Shown here one piece after another: positions 17,002 through 25,300 of a DNA stretch of 64,000 bases (its first letter is position 1; each line of letters starts with the position of its first letter). The notes under the pieces were generated by a model. It made no database searches, was not told where the DNA came from, and saw nothing but the letters and a program-made list of their open reading frames with translations. The stretch spans positions 248,001 through 312,000 of the forward strand of contig CAWEDI010000024.1 of the NCBI GenBank assembly GCA_963807735.1, given 5' to 3'. The stretch is from Roseiarcus sp963807735 (lineage in GTDB: Bacteria; Pseudomonadota; Alphaproteobacteria; Rhizobiales; Beijerinckiaceae). A program made the translations under genes and the position numbers.

Positions 17002-17759
17002 CGGCGCTCCGCGTCGAACGGCTCAGCAAATCCTATCGCGGCTTCGTCGCGGTGAAGGACGTCAGCTTCTCGCTGCAACCGGGCGAGCTGCTGGCGCTGA
17101 TCGGCCCCAACGGCGCCGGCAAGACTACCTGCTTCAACATGATCAACGGTCAGGTCGCGCCGACCTCGGGAACGATCACCATCTTCGACCAGCGCGCCGA
17201 TGGGCTCTCGCCGCGCGCCATCGGACGGCTCGGCGTCGGCCGCACGTTCCAGGTCGCAGCGACCTTCGGCTCGATGACGCTCGCCGAAAATGTGCAAGTG
17301 GCGCTGCTGGCCCACCACGGCGAACTGTGGCCGTCGCTGCGCTGGGCGGCGCGGCGGCGCCGCGACGAGGCGCGGGCCTTGCTGGCGCTCGTCGGCATGG
17401 CGGATCAGGCGGATCGGCTCACCGCCGAGATCGCCTATGGCGACGTCAAGCGGCTCGACCTCGCCGTCGCTCTCGCGCACGAGCCGCGCCTGCTGTTGAT
17501 GGACGAGCCCGCCGCGGGCATGGCGCCAAGCGAGCGGCGCGGCCTGATGGCGTTGGTTGAGCGTCTCGCACGCGAGCGCGGCATGGGCGTGCTGTTCACC
17601 GAGCATGACATGGACGTGGTGTTCGGCCACGCCGAGCGCGTGCTGGTGCTCAATCGCGGCGAACTCATCGCCGAGGGCAAGCCGGAAGAGGTGCGCGCGC
17701 GCGAAGACGTGCGTCGCGTCTATCTCGGCGCCGGATCGCTGGAGGGCGGCTCGCGATGA
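16998..17759 (+). CDS. ABC transporter ATP-binding protein, LivG type
   Basis: A 253-residue cytoplasmic ATPase. Walker A is GPNGAGKTTC, the Q-loop is in GRTFQVAATFGSMTLAENV (characteristic of LivG), and Walker B is LLLMDEPAAGM. The signature loop reads EIAYGDVKRLDLAVAL, with YGDVK in place of the usual LSYGEQ, so it is slightly degenerate. The H-loop is FTEHDMDVVF. ATGA overlaps at both ends place it firmly in the operon. Confidence 0.93.
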   Translation: MTALRVERLSKSYRGFVAVKDVSFSLQPGELLALIGPNGAGKTTCFNMINGQVAPTSGTITIFDQRADGLSPRAIGRLGVGRTFQVAATFGSMTLAENVQVALLAHHGELWPSLRWAARRRRDEARALLALVGMADQADRLTAEIAYGDVKRLDLAVALAHEPRLLLMDEPAAGMAPSERRGLMALVERLARERGMGVLFTEHDMDVVFGHAERVLVLNRGELIAEGKPEEVRAREDVRRVYLGAGSLEGGSR

Positions 17760-18466
17760 GCGACGGGCTTTCCGTCCGCGGTCTCAGCGCTTACTACGGC
17801 CGCGCGCGCGCGCTGTTTGACGTCTCGCTCAACGTCGGCCCCGGCGAGGCGGTGGCGCTGCTCGGGCGCAACGGCGCCGGCAAGTCGACGACTTTCCGCG
17901 CGATCCTCGGCTTGTTGAAGAACCGCAGCGGCGAACTCCATTTCGCCGGCCATGACCTCGCCCGCCTGCCGACCCACGCCATCGTTCGCCTCGGCCTCGG
18001 CTACGTGCCGGAGGATCGGCGCATTTTCTCCGACCTCACCGTCGCGGAGAATATGAGCGTCGGCCGCCGGGCGCCGCGTGCCGGCGCCTTCGCCTGGACG
18101 CCGGAGAGGCTCTACGATCTCTTCCCCAATCTCGCCGAGTTGCGCCATCGGCCAGGCGCGCGCATGTCCGGCGGCGAACAGCAGATGCTCGCCATCGCCC
18201 GCACGCTGATGGGCAACCCATCGCTGCTGCTGCTTGATGAGCCGTCCGAAGGCTTGGCGCCGCGCATCGTCGAACAGTTGATCGCGGCGATCGGCGAGAT
18301 GAAGCGCGAAGGGTTGGGATTGCTGGTGGCCGAGCAAAATCTCGCCTTCGCCCGCCTCGTTGCCGAGCGCGTCTATGTCATCGAGAAAGGCGCGGTGCGG
18401 TTTTCGGGAACGACGCCCGAGTTCGACGCCGCGCCGGACGTGCGCGACGCTTATCTCGCGCCGTGA
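17756..18466 (+). CDS. ABC transporter ATP-binding protein, LivF type
   Basis: A 236-residue ATPase, partner of LivG. Walker A is GRNGAGKST, the Q-loop region is LGYVPEDRRIFSDLTVAENM, the signature is MSGGEQQMLAIARTL, Walker B is LLLLDEPSEGL and the H-loop region is LVAEQNLAFA. All catalytic elements are intact. The stop overlaps the GTG start of the MarR gene, so the regulator is translated with the transporter. Confidence 0.94.
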   Translation: MSDGLSVRGLSAYYGRARALFDVSLNVGPGEAVALLGRNGAGKSTTFRAILGLLKNRSGELHFAGHDLARLPTHAIVRLGLGYVPEDRRIFSDLTVAENMSVGRRAPRAGAFAWTPERLYDLFPNLAELRHRPGARMSGGEQQMLAIARTLMGNPSLLLLDEPSEGLAPRIVEQLIAAIGEMKREGLGLLVAEQNLAFARLVAERVYVIEKGAVRFSGTTPEFDAAPDVRDAYLAP

Positions 18467-18882
18467 ACGCCATGACCTATCGGCTCGACGATCAAGTTGG
18501 TTTCGTGCTGCGCCAGGCGCAGCAGCGGCACGCGACGCTGTTTTCCTCGTTGATGATCGAGGGGCTGACGCCGACGCAATGGGCGGCGCTCGCCAAGCTC
18601 GCCGAGGTCGGCGCCTGCTCGCAAAATAAGCTGGGTCGGCTGACCGCGATGGACGCCGCGACCATCAAGGGCGTGATCGACCGGCTCAACGCGCGCGGCT
18701 TCGCGCGAGCGACCGCCGACGCTGAGGACGCGCGCCGTTTGTTGATCGAGCTGACGCCCCTTGGCGCCGAGATTTACGCTCGCGCCGCGCCGATCGCGCA
18801 GGAGATCACAGCGAAGACGCTCGCTCCCCTGGAGGACGACGAGCGGCGCGCTTTGTTGGGATTGCTACGCCGGCTGACCTGA
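18463..18882 (+). CDS. MarR-family regulator, possibly NicR-like
   Basis: A 139-residue winged-helix regulator. The dimerisation helix carries DQVGFVLRQAQQRHATLFSS, the HTH is GLTPTQWAALAKLAEVGACS with recognition helix LGRLTAMDAATIKGVIDRL, and the wing contains ADAEDARRLLIELT. From memory this pattern resembles NicR, the MarR repressor of nicotinate catabolism that responds to 6-hydroxynicotinate; this is unverified but fits the operon content. The start is a GTG overlapping the LivF stop, or an ATG three codons later. Last gene of the operon. Confidence 0.88.
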   Translation: MNAMTYRLDDQVGFVLRQAQQRHATLFSSLMIEGLTPTQWAALAKLAEVGACSQNKLGRLTAMDAATIKGVIDRLNARGFARATADAEDARRLLIELTPLGAEIYARAAPIAQEITAKTLAPLEDDERRALLGLLRRLT

Positions 18883-18915
18883 ACAAACATGTAGTGACCG
18901 CAGCAAATTGACTCC

Positions 18916-19020
18916 GTCATGGCGAGCGAAGCGACGCCATCCAGCTATCCGAGATCGTCCGCCACCCGGACGGCGCTGCATCGACGGCGGATTGGATTGC
19001 TTCGCCTCGCTCGCAAAGAC
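18916..19020. repeat. Interspersed palindromic repeat, copy 2
   Basis: Arms at 18916-18944 (GTCATGGCGAGCGAAGCGAC...) and 18991-19020 form an imperfect foldback of the same family as copies 1 and 3. It lies between the convergent MarR and enamidase genes and may act as a bidirectional terminator. Confidence 0.75.
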
Positions 19021-19057
19021 GATCCAAAGCGGCCCCTGGAACGCTGCAAGACAGCCC

Positions 19058-20257
19058 TCACGTGCTCACAATCACCGGCGCCTTGTCGGCCGGCGGCGTG
19101 TTGCGGCTGCGATGCGAACGCACCACGCCGTCGATGACCGTCATGCCGACGCCGGGCAAGTCGCCGAGCTTCACGCATTCCAGGAGGGTCTTGCCGGCCG
19201 AGTGCTGCGCGCGATCGAGAAATACGAAATCGGCCGCCTTGCCGACTTCGATCAGTCCGCAATCGAGCCCGCGCAGGCGCGCGGTGTTGCCGGTGGCGAA
19301 GCAGAAGGCGACTTCGGCGGGCACGTCGCCGAGCGACGACAGCAGCGAGATCATCCTGAGAATCCCGAGCGGCTGCACGCCGGAGCCCGCCGGCGCGTCG
19401 GTCCCTAGGATGACGCGCTCAAGCTGCCCAAGTCCCTTGGCCGTGCGCAGCGTGAACAGCGCCGCGCGTTCGTTGCCGTTATGCACCAGTTCCAGCCCAC
19501 GCCCGCAACGCTCGCATAGGCAGGCGATCTGATCGTCGGGCAGAGCGGTGTGGCCGCCGTTGACGTGGCCAATCACGTCGGTGTCGGCCTCCAGCACGAT
19601 GTCGGCGTCGATCAGGCCGGAGCCCGGAATCGACGGGCCGCCGGTATGGATGGTGCTGTTGAAGCCGTGTTTGCGCGCCCAGGCGACCATTTTGCGCGCG
19701 GTCGGTCCGTCCTTGACGCCGCCGAGCCCGACCTCGCCGAGATAGCGCACGCCGGCGGCGGCGAGTTCCGCGAAATCGTGCTCCTCCATGCCCGGCTCGA
19801 TCACCGGCGCGCCGGCGTGAACCTTAACGCCAGAGGCGCGAAAGTTGGCGAATTGGCGCTGCGCCGAAATCGCCATCGCCTTGAGCCCGACGATGTCGCG
19901 CGGCCGGCCGGGCGTATGCACTTCGCCCGCCGAGATCATCGTCGTGACGCCGCCGTGCAGGCAGGAATCGATCCAGCCAAGCTGGCTCTGCCGCGGCGTC
20001 CAATCGCCGGCGACCGGGTGGACGTGGCTGTCGATGAGACCCGGCGCGAGCGCCGCGCCCTGCGCATCGACGATCGTGGTTGCCCCCTCGACGTCGAGGT
20101 CCTTCAGCCGACCGATCGCCGCGATGCGGCCATCGACCGCGACCACCGTATCGGCGTCGAGAAGCGGCGCGGCGAGGTCGCCGCTGAGCATCAATCCGAC
20201 GTTGCGGATCACCAGCTTGGTCGACGCAGCCGCGCCGGAGCTTTCCTCATGCGCCAT
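19058..20257 (-). CDS. ena: Enamidase homologue (amidohydrolase superfamily)
   Basis: A 399-residue metal-dependent hydrolase. Metal-site features in order: DSHVHP (HxH), EVGLGG (bridging Glu region), HTGGPSIPG and HVNGGHT (His ligands), and GTDAPAGSG (catalytic Asp). The segments LHGGVTTMISAG, GVKVHAGAPVIEPGM and the ending SRNTPPA closely match the enamidase of Eubacterium barkeri as I remember it, which opens 1,4,5,6-tetrahydro-6-oxonicotinate to 2-formylglutarate and ammonia. The ATG at 20257 has AGGA six bases upstream. It converges on the operon encoding the reductase that would supply its substrate. General amidohydrolases are the alternative, but the whole-length resemblance is specific. 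Confidence 0.85.
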   Translation of the reverse strand: MAHEESSGAAASTKLVIRNVGLMLSGDLAAPLLDADTVVAVDGRIAAIGRLKDLDVEGATTIVDAQGAALAPGLIDSHVHPVAGDWTPRQSQLGWIDSCLHGGVTTMISAGEVHTPGRPRDIVGLKAMAISAQRQFANFRASGVKVHAGAPVIEPGMEEHDFAELAAAGVRYLGEVGLGGVKDGPTARKMVAWARKHGFNSTIHTGGPSIPGSGLIDADIVLEADTDVIGHVNGGHTALPDDQIACLCERCGRGLELVHNGNERAALFTLRTAKGLGQLERVILGTDAPAGSGVQPLGILRMISLLSSLGDVPAEVAFCFATGNTARLRGLDCGLIEVGKAADFVFLDRAQHSAGKTLLECVKLGDLPGVGMTVIDGVVRSHRSRNTPPADKAPVIVST

Positions 20258-20281
20258 GGAGATCCTCGCCCTGGGAGATTG

Positions 20282-20293
20282 TTTGCCTGCAAA
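20282..20293. promoter_or_regulatory. Candidate operator TTTGCCTGCAAA upstream of the enamidase gene
   Basis: TTTGC-CT-GCAAA is a perfect-arm palindrome 25 bases upstream of the enamidase start. It resembles the site at 6498 and contains TGCAAA, as do the motifs beside gntR. It may be part of one local regulon; binding is not shown. Confidence 0.35.
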
Positions 20294-20340
20294 TATTGGC
20301 GCCCGCGGCGCCCGCTGACAAGCGAGAGTGTCGACGCCCC

Positions 20341-22374
20341 CTAGCCCGACTTCGCGGATTGGGGTAGTTTTCGACTTTCTCGGCCAAGGAGATCAATACC
20401 TTGACCTAAGAGGTCTTCACTACAGGGAGGTCAGCGAGGCAGCGCGGCAGCGGCGATTTTGGGGGGCGGTTGAGCCGGCAAGGCGAGGTTCATCCGGTCG
20501 ATCAGGAGCCGTAGATCGCGTTCGGGTTCGGTATAGCGGGTCAGCACAATTTCGCGCCCGTCGGTGGTTGGCAAATGCACGTCGATCATCTGAACGCCGG
20601 CGAACTTCGCCAGGGCGCTGCGGGCGGTCAGGCCCGGCGCGAGGCCGTGCAGGCGGCGGGTGAGCGTGATCTGAAGACAATAGGCGAGGAAGGCGATGAA
20701 GATGTGCGCCTCGATCCGCTTCTCGTCCTGATGAAAGATCGGACGAATGGCCAGATCGCCCTTCAGCGTCTTGAACGCCTCCTCCACCGCGACGAGCTGA
20801 ACGTAGTATTGCCAGAGAAGCGCGGGATCGCTCTCGGTCAGATTGGTGCGCAACAGATAGCGGCCCTCGCGGCGTCTGACGGCTCGCAGCTTGTGGCGAT
20901 CGAGCGCGAAGCTCAGCGCACCGGTCTTCTTGTCGACTTCCGTTCTGACCAGGCGCCAGGCGGAAGGCGCCTTCGAGCGCGCCGCGCCAAGCTTCATCAG
21001 CCGCTCTTGCAGCGTCACCTCCATGAGAGAGAGCTTCTTCAATCTCGCCCACAGCCATTTCAGCTGCCGGCGTCGCATCGCTCGCTCCTTGGCTACGCGG
21101 TCGGCGCTTTGCGCGAAGACGTAGAGTTCGTCGTCTTGCGACAACAGCTTGACGTCGACGCCCTCCCGCGCCTTGCGCCACGGCTTATCGATGAGATGCT
21201 TTTCGAGCCGGTTGAGGCGACCTTTTGGCGTTCCCACGAGATAGCTGACCGGCGGATCGCTGGCGCGCATTTCGGCCAGAACCGCTTCGGTGGGCACGCC
21301 GCGATCCATCACCCAAACCCGCCGCGCCTTGCCGTATTGGCTTTCGATCTTGGCCAGGAACGCGCGCAGGGTTTTGCTGTCGGCGGTGTTGCCGGGCAGA
21401 ACCTCGTAGGCCAGCGGCAACCCCTCGGGCGTGACGACGAGCGCGATGACGACTTGCGGGCAATCCGGCCGCTTGTCGCGGCTGTAGCCGTGGCGACGCT
21501 TGGAGCCTTCGGGCAGATCGGCGGCGTTGACCTCGAAATACGTGCTTGTCAGATCATACAGCAACACGTCGAACGAGGCGTTGAACAGATCGCGCCAGCG
21601 CTGCGTCAGATGCGAGAACAGCGCCTGTTTGTGGGCGAGCAGCAGGTCGTGGCAGGCGTAGAGTTTATGAGCCTCCGCCAGGCCGAAGTCGGACCCCAGC
21701 AGATCGGCCATCGCGCTGTCGAGGAACCACTGGCGATGCAGCCGCCACTCGCTACCGGGCGAGATGAGCCGGTAGGTCGCCAGCACTTGCAGCACATGAT
21801 CCCAGCGCGTGCCCTTGCGGCTTTTCGGCAATCGCTCGGCCCAGAACCGATCGAGCCGCAACTCCCGCCACAGCAGGCCCGCCAGCCAACAGGCGCCCCA
21901 CTGGCGCGGGCGGCAGAGCCGCATTTCGCTCAGACGCAGCCGGATGACATCGTCGCCGGCTGGAGCTTCGCAACGATCTTCGGGAAACAGGGCGAGCGTT
22001 CGCGCGCGGCCGGCCTCCTCGTCGAACACCTCGACGGCCCTGCGCCACGCCTCGGCCTGAGAGGAATTGATCTCGCCAAGATAGAGCACGTGACGCTGCG
22101 CCACGCGACCACCATCGACACGCCGGTTCTCGACGACGCTCCAATAGAGGTGTGTCTTCCCGTTCTTCCGCCGCTCGGTCTTTCGCAGGAACATGGCGAA
22201 GCGATTCTGCCACGACCGTGCGATTCTAGGAATCCTGTGCGAGATTAGTTGGTCTTCACTACAGCCGTTTTTCGCCCCGTTTGCGAAACCCGCATCAACC
22301 AACTCAAATACTTACAGCTCGCAAAAACCCGCAAAATGGGCTTATCCACAGGCGAATCCGCGAAGTCGGGCTAG
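20341..22374 (-). mobile_element. IS1634-like insertion sequence with 20-bp perfect terminal inverted repeats
   Basis: CTAGCCCGACTTCGCGGATT at 20341-20360 recurs inverted at 22355-22374, bounding a 2.03-kb unit with one transposase gene. CTAG at both outer ends may be the target duplication (then the element is 20345-22370) or part of the repeats. A 14-bp direct repeat, GGTCTTCACTACAG, lies inside each end (20412-20425 and 22250-22263). The element separates the enamidase gene from gntR, and its right end contains the gntR stop codon. Confidence 0.85.
20431..22194 (-). CDS. IS1634-family DDE transposase
   Basis: A 587-residue transposase. The N-terminus (MFLRKTERRKNGKTHLYWSV, then GRVAQRHVLYLGEIN) is typical of IS1634-like elements. 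The first catalytic Asp is in LLYDLTSTYFE, a second in WVMDRGVPTE, and the Glu lies in the C-terminal region (VEEAFKTLKGDLAIRPIFHQ). The frame extends 36 codons further upstream, but this start matches family proteins. Apparently intact, so the element may still be mobile. Confidence 0.92.
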   Translation of the reverse strand: MFLRKTERRKNGKTHLYWSVVENRRVDGGRVAQRHVLYLGEINSSQAEAWRRAVEVFDEEAGRARTLALFPEDRCEAPAGDDVIRLRLSEMRLCRPRQWGACWLAGLLWRELRLDRFWAERLPKSRKGTRWDHVLQVLATYRLISPGSEWRLHRQWFLDSAMADLLGSDFGLAEAHKLYACHDLLLAHKQALFSHLTQRWRDLFNASFDVLLYDLTSTYFEVNAADLPEGSKRRHGYSRDKRPDCPQVVIALVVTPEGLPLAYEVLPGNTADSKTLRAFLAKIESQYGKARRVWVMDRGVPTEAVLAEMRASDPPVSYLVGTPKGRLNRLEKHLIDKPWRKAREGVDVKLLSQDDELYVFAQSADRVAKERAMRRRQLKWLWARLKKLSLMEVTLQERLMKLGAARSKAPSAWRLVRTEVDKKTGALSFALDRHKLRAVRRREGRYLLRTNLTESDPALLWQYYVQLVAVEEAFKTLKGDLAIRPIFHQDEKRIEAHIFIAFLAYCLQITLTRRLHGLAPGLTARSALAKFAGVQMIDVHLPTTDGREIVLTRYTEPERDLRLLIDRMNLALPAQPPPKIAAAALPR

Positions 22375-23102
22375 ATACTCGCCCGCAAAGCGGCGTCGAG
22401 CAGTCCAAAGGAGTCTTCAACCAAACTCATGTGATGAAACATCGCCGCGTGGGCGCCCGCCGCATCACAGGCGACGATCGCCTCGACTACCGCGGCGTGT
22501 TCGGCGTGCGATCTCGAAAGCCGCCCCTCGGTGCGAAACTGCGCGCGCCGGTAGGGCGCCACGCGTCGCCGCAAGCCGGTCGCGATGTCAGCCAGAACCT
22601 CGTTGTGCGCGCCGAGATAGATCTGCGTATGGAAGCCGACATTCGCCGTCGCGTAGGCGTGACGGTCGTCGCGCAGCACGATCGCCGCCATCGTTTCCTG
22701 AAGGTTCTGCAAGCGACGGCGTTCGATCGGCGTCATGCTCATCGCCGCCAACCGAGCGCAAGTCGCCTCCATCTCCGCCATCGCGCCGAACAGCTTTTCC
22801 AGTTGCGCCGACGTCGCCTTCGCGACCATCGCGCCGCGCCTCGGTTTGACGTCAATGAGACCCGTGGCGGCGAGCTGCCTCAACGCCTCCCGCACCGGCG
22901 TTCGCGACACGCCATAGCGCTCGGCCAGCATGCTCTCGTCGAGACGCAGGCCCGGCTCGAATTCGCCGGAAAGCACGGAGTCGGCGATGGCGTCGGCGAG
23001 CCGATCCGCCTGAGTAATCCCTTCATTGTCGACGTGCTTCAAGGACGACTCGTTGCGCTGCAAGCCCGGTTCTTGGGCACGTCTAGCATAGAAAATCAGC
23101 AT
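22371..23102 (-). CDS. GntR-family regulator, FadR/FCD subfamily
   Basis: A 243-residue protein. The winged helix is at about residues 32-95 (LADAIADSVLSGEFEPGLRL, ERYGVSRTPVREALRQL). The FCD ligand domain has metal-binding-type residues in ANVGFHTQIY, SRSHAEHAAV and the helix AHAAMFHHMS. Such proteins usually sense organic acids. The start at 23102 lies inside the first GCATGC motif; an internal TTG 16 codons later would leave the operator array entirely upstream. The stop codon is in the terminal repeat of the neighbouring IS, so the last residue or two may have been altered by the insertion. It is divergent from the NCS2 permease. Confidence 0.9.
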   Translation of the reverse strand: MLIFYARRAQEPGLQRNESSLKHVDNEGITQADRLADAIADSVLSGEFEPGLRLDESMLAERYGVSRTPVREALRQLAATGLIDVKPRRGAMVAKATSAQLEKLFGAMAEMEATCARLAAMSMTPIERRRLQNLQETMAAIVLRDDRHAYATANVGFHTQIYLGAHNEVLADIATGLRRRVAPYRRAQFRTEGRLSRSHAEHAAVVEAIVACDAAGAHAAMFHHMSLVEDSFGLLDAALRASI

Positions 23103-23166
23103 GCAAAACTATCTTATGAGCATGCAAAACGGCCTGACTGCATGCATAATTTGGTTGGTGCATACG
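23098..23166. promoter_or_regulatory. Phased array of four GCATGC-type motifs between gntR and the NCS2 permease
   Basis: AGCATGCAAAAC occurs at 23098 and again at 23119, followed by TGCATGCATAAT at 23139 and TGCATACG at 23159. The spacings are 21, 20 and 20 bp, about two helical turns each, which puts all sites on one face of the DNA. This is the pattern expected of cooperative operators for the divergent GntR protein. Related motifs occur at 6498 and 20282. Confidence 0.6.
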
Positions 23167-23183
23167 CCTTTCGAGGGCTCGCC

Positions 23184-24538
23184 ATGCCTCCGACCGTCCA
23201 CCCTGTCGACGAAATACTGCCGCTGCCGAAACTCGCGGCCCTCGGACTTCAGCACGTGCTGGTCATGTACGCCAACGCCGTCGCGGTGCCGCTCATTCTC
23301 GGCGGCGCCCTGCATCTGCCGAAAGATCAGATCGCGTTGCTCATCAATGCGGACCTGTTCGCCTGCGGCATCGCGACGCTCATCCAGACAGTCGGCATCG
23401 GCCCCGTCGGCATCCGCCTGCCGATCATCATGGGCGTGACGGCGGTCTCGATTTCGCCGATGCTGGCGATCGCCGCGATGCCCGGCGTCGGGCTGCCCGG
23501 GATCTATGGCGCCGTGCTGGTCGGCGGTCTGTTCGGGCTTTGCGTCGCGCCGTTCATCAAATACGTGCTGCGGTTCTTTCCCGTCGGTGGTGACCGGCAC
23601 GATCATCACGATGATCGGCGTCGTGCTGATGCGGGTCGGCGTCGCCTGGGCCGGCGGCGGCGCGGCGGCGGCGGATTTCGGCGCGGCGGGCTATCATTCT
23701 GGTCGCTGCGCTGGTGCTGGCGGTCATCATCTCGGTCATCAAATTCGCAACCGGCTTCTTGCAGAACATGGCGGTGCTGATCGGCATCACCGCGGGCTAC
23801 CTGGTCACGATCGCGCTCGGTTGGACCGACTTTTCCGGCATCCAGAGCGAACCGTTGCTGCGCATCGTGTTGCCGCTGCAATTCGGTCTCCCGCAATTCT
23901 ATCTTGTCCCCTGTCTCACCATGTGCCTGGTGATGACCATCGTGTTCATCGAGGCGACCGGCATGTTTCTCGCCCTCGGCGCGATGACGGGGCGCGCCGT
24001 TGGCGCCGACGACGTCAAACGCGGTCTGCGCGCCGACGCGCTCGGCACCATCATCGGCGCGATATTCAATACCTTTCCCTATGTCTCCTACTCGCAGAAC
24101 ATCGGCCTCGTCGGCGTAACCGGCGTCTACAGCCGCTGGGTCTGCGTCGCCGGCGGCGTCATCATGCTGATCCTCGGATTGCTGCCGAAGCTCGCGTTCA
24201 TCGTCGCGTCCGTGCCGCAATGCGTTCTCGGCGGCGCGGGCTTCATCATGTTCGGAATGGTTGCGGCGACCGGCATCAAGATCCTGGCGACGGTCGACTT
24301 CGCGCGCGAGCGCCACAGCGTTCTCGTCGTCGCGATCTCGATCGGCTTCGGCCTCATCCCGATCGTCTCGCCGAACTTCTTTCATATCCTGCCGGCTGAG
24401 CTGAAGCCGATTTTCGGCGACGGCATCATCCTGACGGCGATCTCGGCCGTTTCGCTGAACGCGTTCTTCAATCGTACGACCCGCGAACAGGCGGAGACCG
24501 GCGCTTTCCTCGCCGCGCAGGCCGCCGAGCATATCTGA
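23184..24538 (+). CDS. NCS2-family nucleobase/urate-type permease, two frame changes
   Basis: The ATG follows GAGGG. Segments in order: LAALGLQHVLVMYANAVAVP (TM1, family signature), TLIQTVGIGPVGIRLPIIMG, then after a +1 break near 23588 VTGTIITMIGVVLMRVGVAW, and after another near 23690 VLAVIISVIKFATGFLQNMA. The C-terminal half is intact (VFIEATGMFLALGAMTGRAV, FNTFPYVSYSQNIGLVGVTG). Removing one base at each break gives 450 residues and some 14 membrane segments. It should import a purine, pyrimidine or similar ring compound with protons. Control by GntR is likely from the shared divergent region. Confidence 0.82.
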
Positions 24539-24591
24539 GGCTCGGCCGCCCTAGGCGAGACGCGCGACGTGCTTGCGAAAGGAGTGAGACC

Positions 24592-25264
24592 ATGGGCGAG
24601 ATCATCCAAATCGCCGCCGAGCCCTACGCGTTCGCGTTGAACCCTAAGCAATGCGCGTTGCTGATCATCGACATGCAGCGCGATTTCCTGGAGCCCGGCG
24701 GCTTCGGAGAGATGCTCGGCAACGACGTCTCCCAATTTCGCCGAACCATCGAGCCCAATCGCCGCCTGCTTGGCCGCCTGGCGATCCGCGGGCCTGCTCG
24801 CGATCCACACGCGGGAAGGCCACCGGCCGGATCTTACCGATCTCCCGCTCGCCAAGAAGATCCGAGGGCGCAGCGCCACCTGCATCGGCGACGCGGGGCC
24901 GATGGGGCGCATCCTGGTGCGCGGCGAGCCCGGCCACGACATCATCGCGGAGCTCTATCCGCAGCCGGGCGAACCCGTCATCGACAAACCCGGCAAGGGC
25001 GCGTTCTACGCCACCGACCTGCATGCAATCCTGCAGCATCGCGGCATCAAACAACTCGTCGTCACCGGCGTGACGACCGAGGTCTGCGTCAACACCACCG
25101 TGCGCGAGGCCAACGACCGCGGCTACGAATGCCTCGTTCTTGAAGATTGCGTCGGCTCTTATTTCCCGGAGTTTCACGACATGGGCCTGAAGATGATCAA
25201 GGCGCAGGGCGGCATCTTCGGATGGGTCGCCAATTCGGAAGCCCTCTTGGCCGCGGTGGCGTGA
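24592..25264 (+). CDS. Cysteine hydrolase, isochorismatase-like, resembling biuret hydrolase; one frame change
   Basis: The ATG follows AAGGAG. The catalytic triad is visible: Asp in LLIIDMQRDF, Lys in VIDKPGKGAF and Cys in VTGVTTEVCVNTTVREAND. The frame shifts by +1 near 24768 (CTTGG for CTGG) between IEPNRRLL and AAWRSAGLLAIHTREGHRPD. Corrected length is 223 residues. HTREGHRPDL, GRILVRGEPG and NDRGYECLVLEDC match biuret hydrolase (BiuH) as I recall it; RutB-like ureidoacrylate amidases are relatives. Its substrate is an amide or ureide, possibly downstream of ring opening or imported through the flanking permeases. Confidence 0.82.
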
Positions 25265-25300
25265 ACACGCGCCAGAGATCTCAAGCAAAGGAGCGAAGCG

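Noticed and set aside
20575..22248. 557-residue plus-strand open frame across the IS
   Set aside because: Shadow of the transposase, which has the DDE motifs on the other strand.
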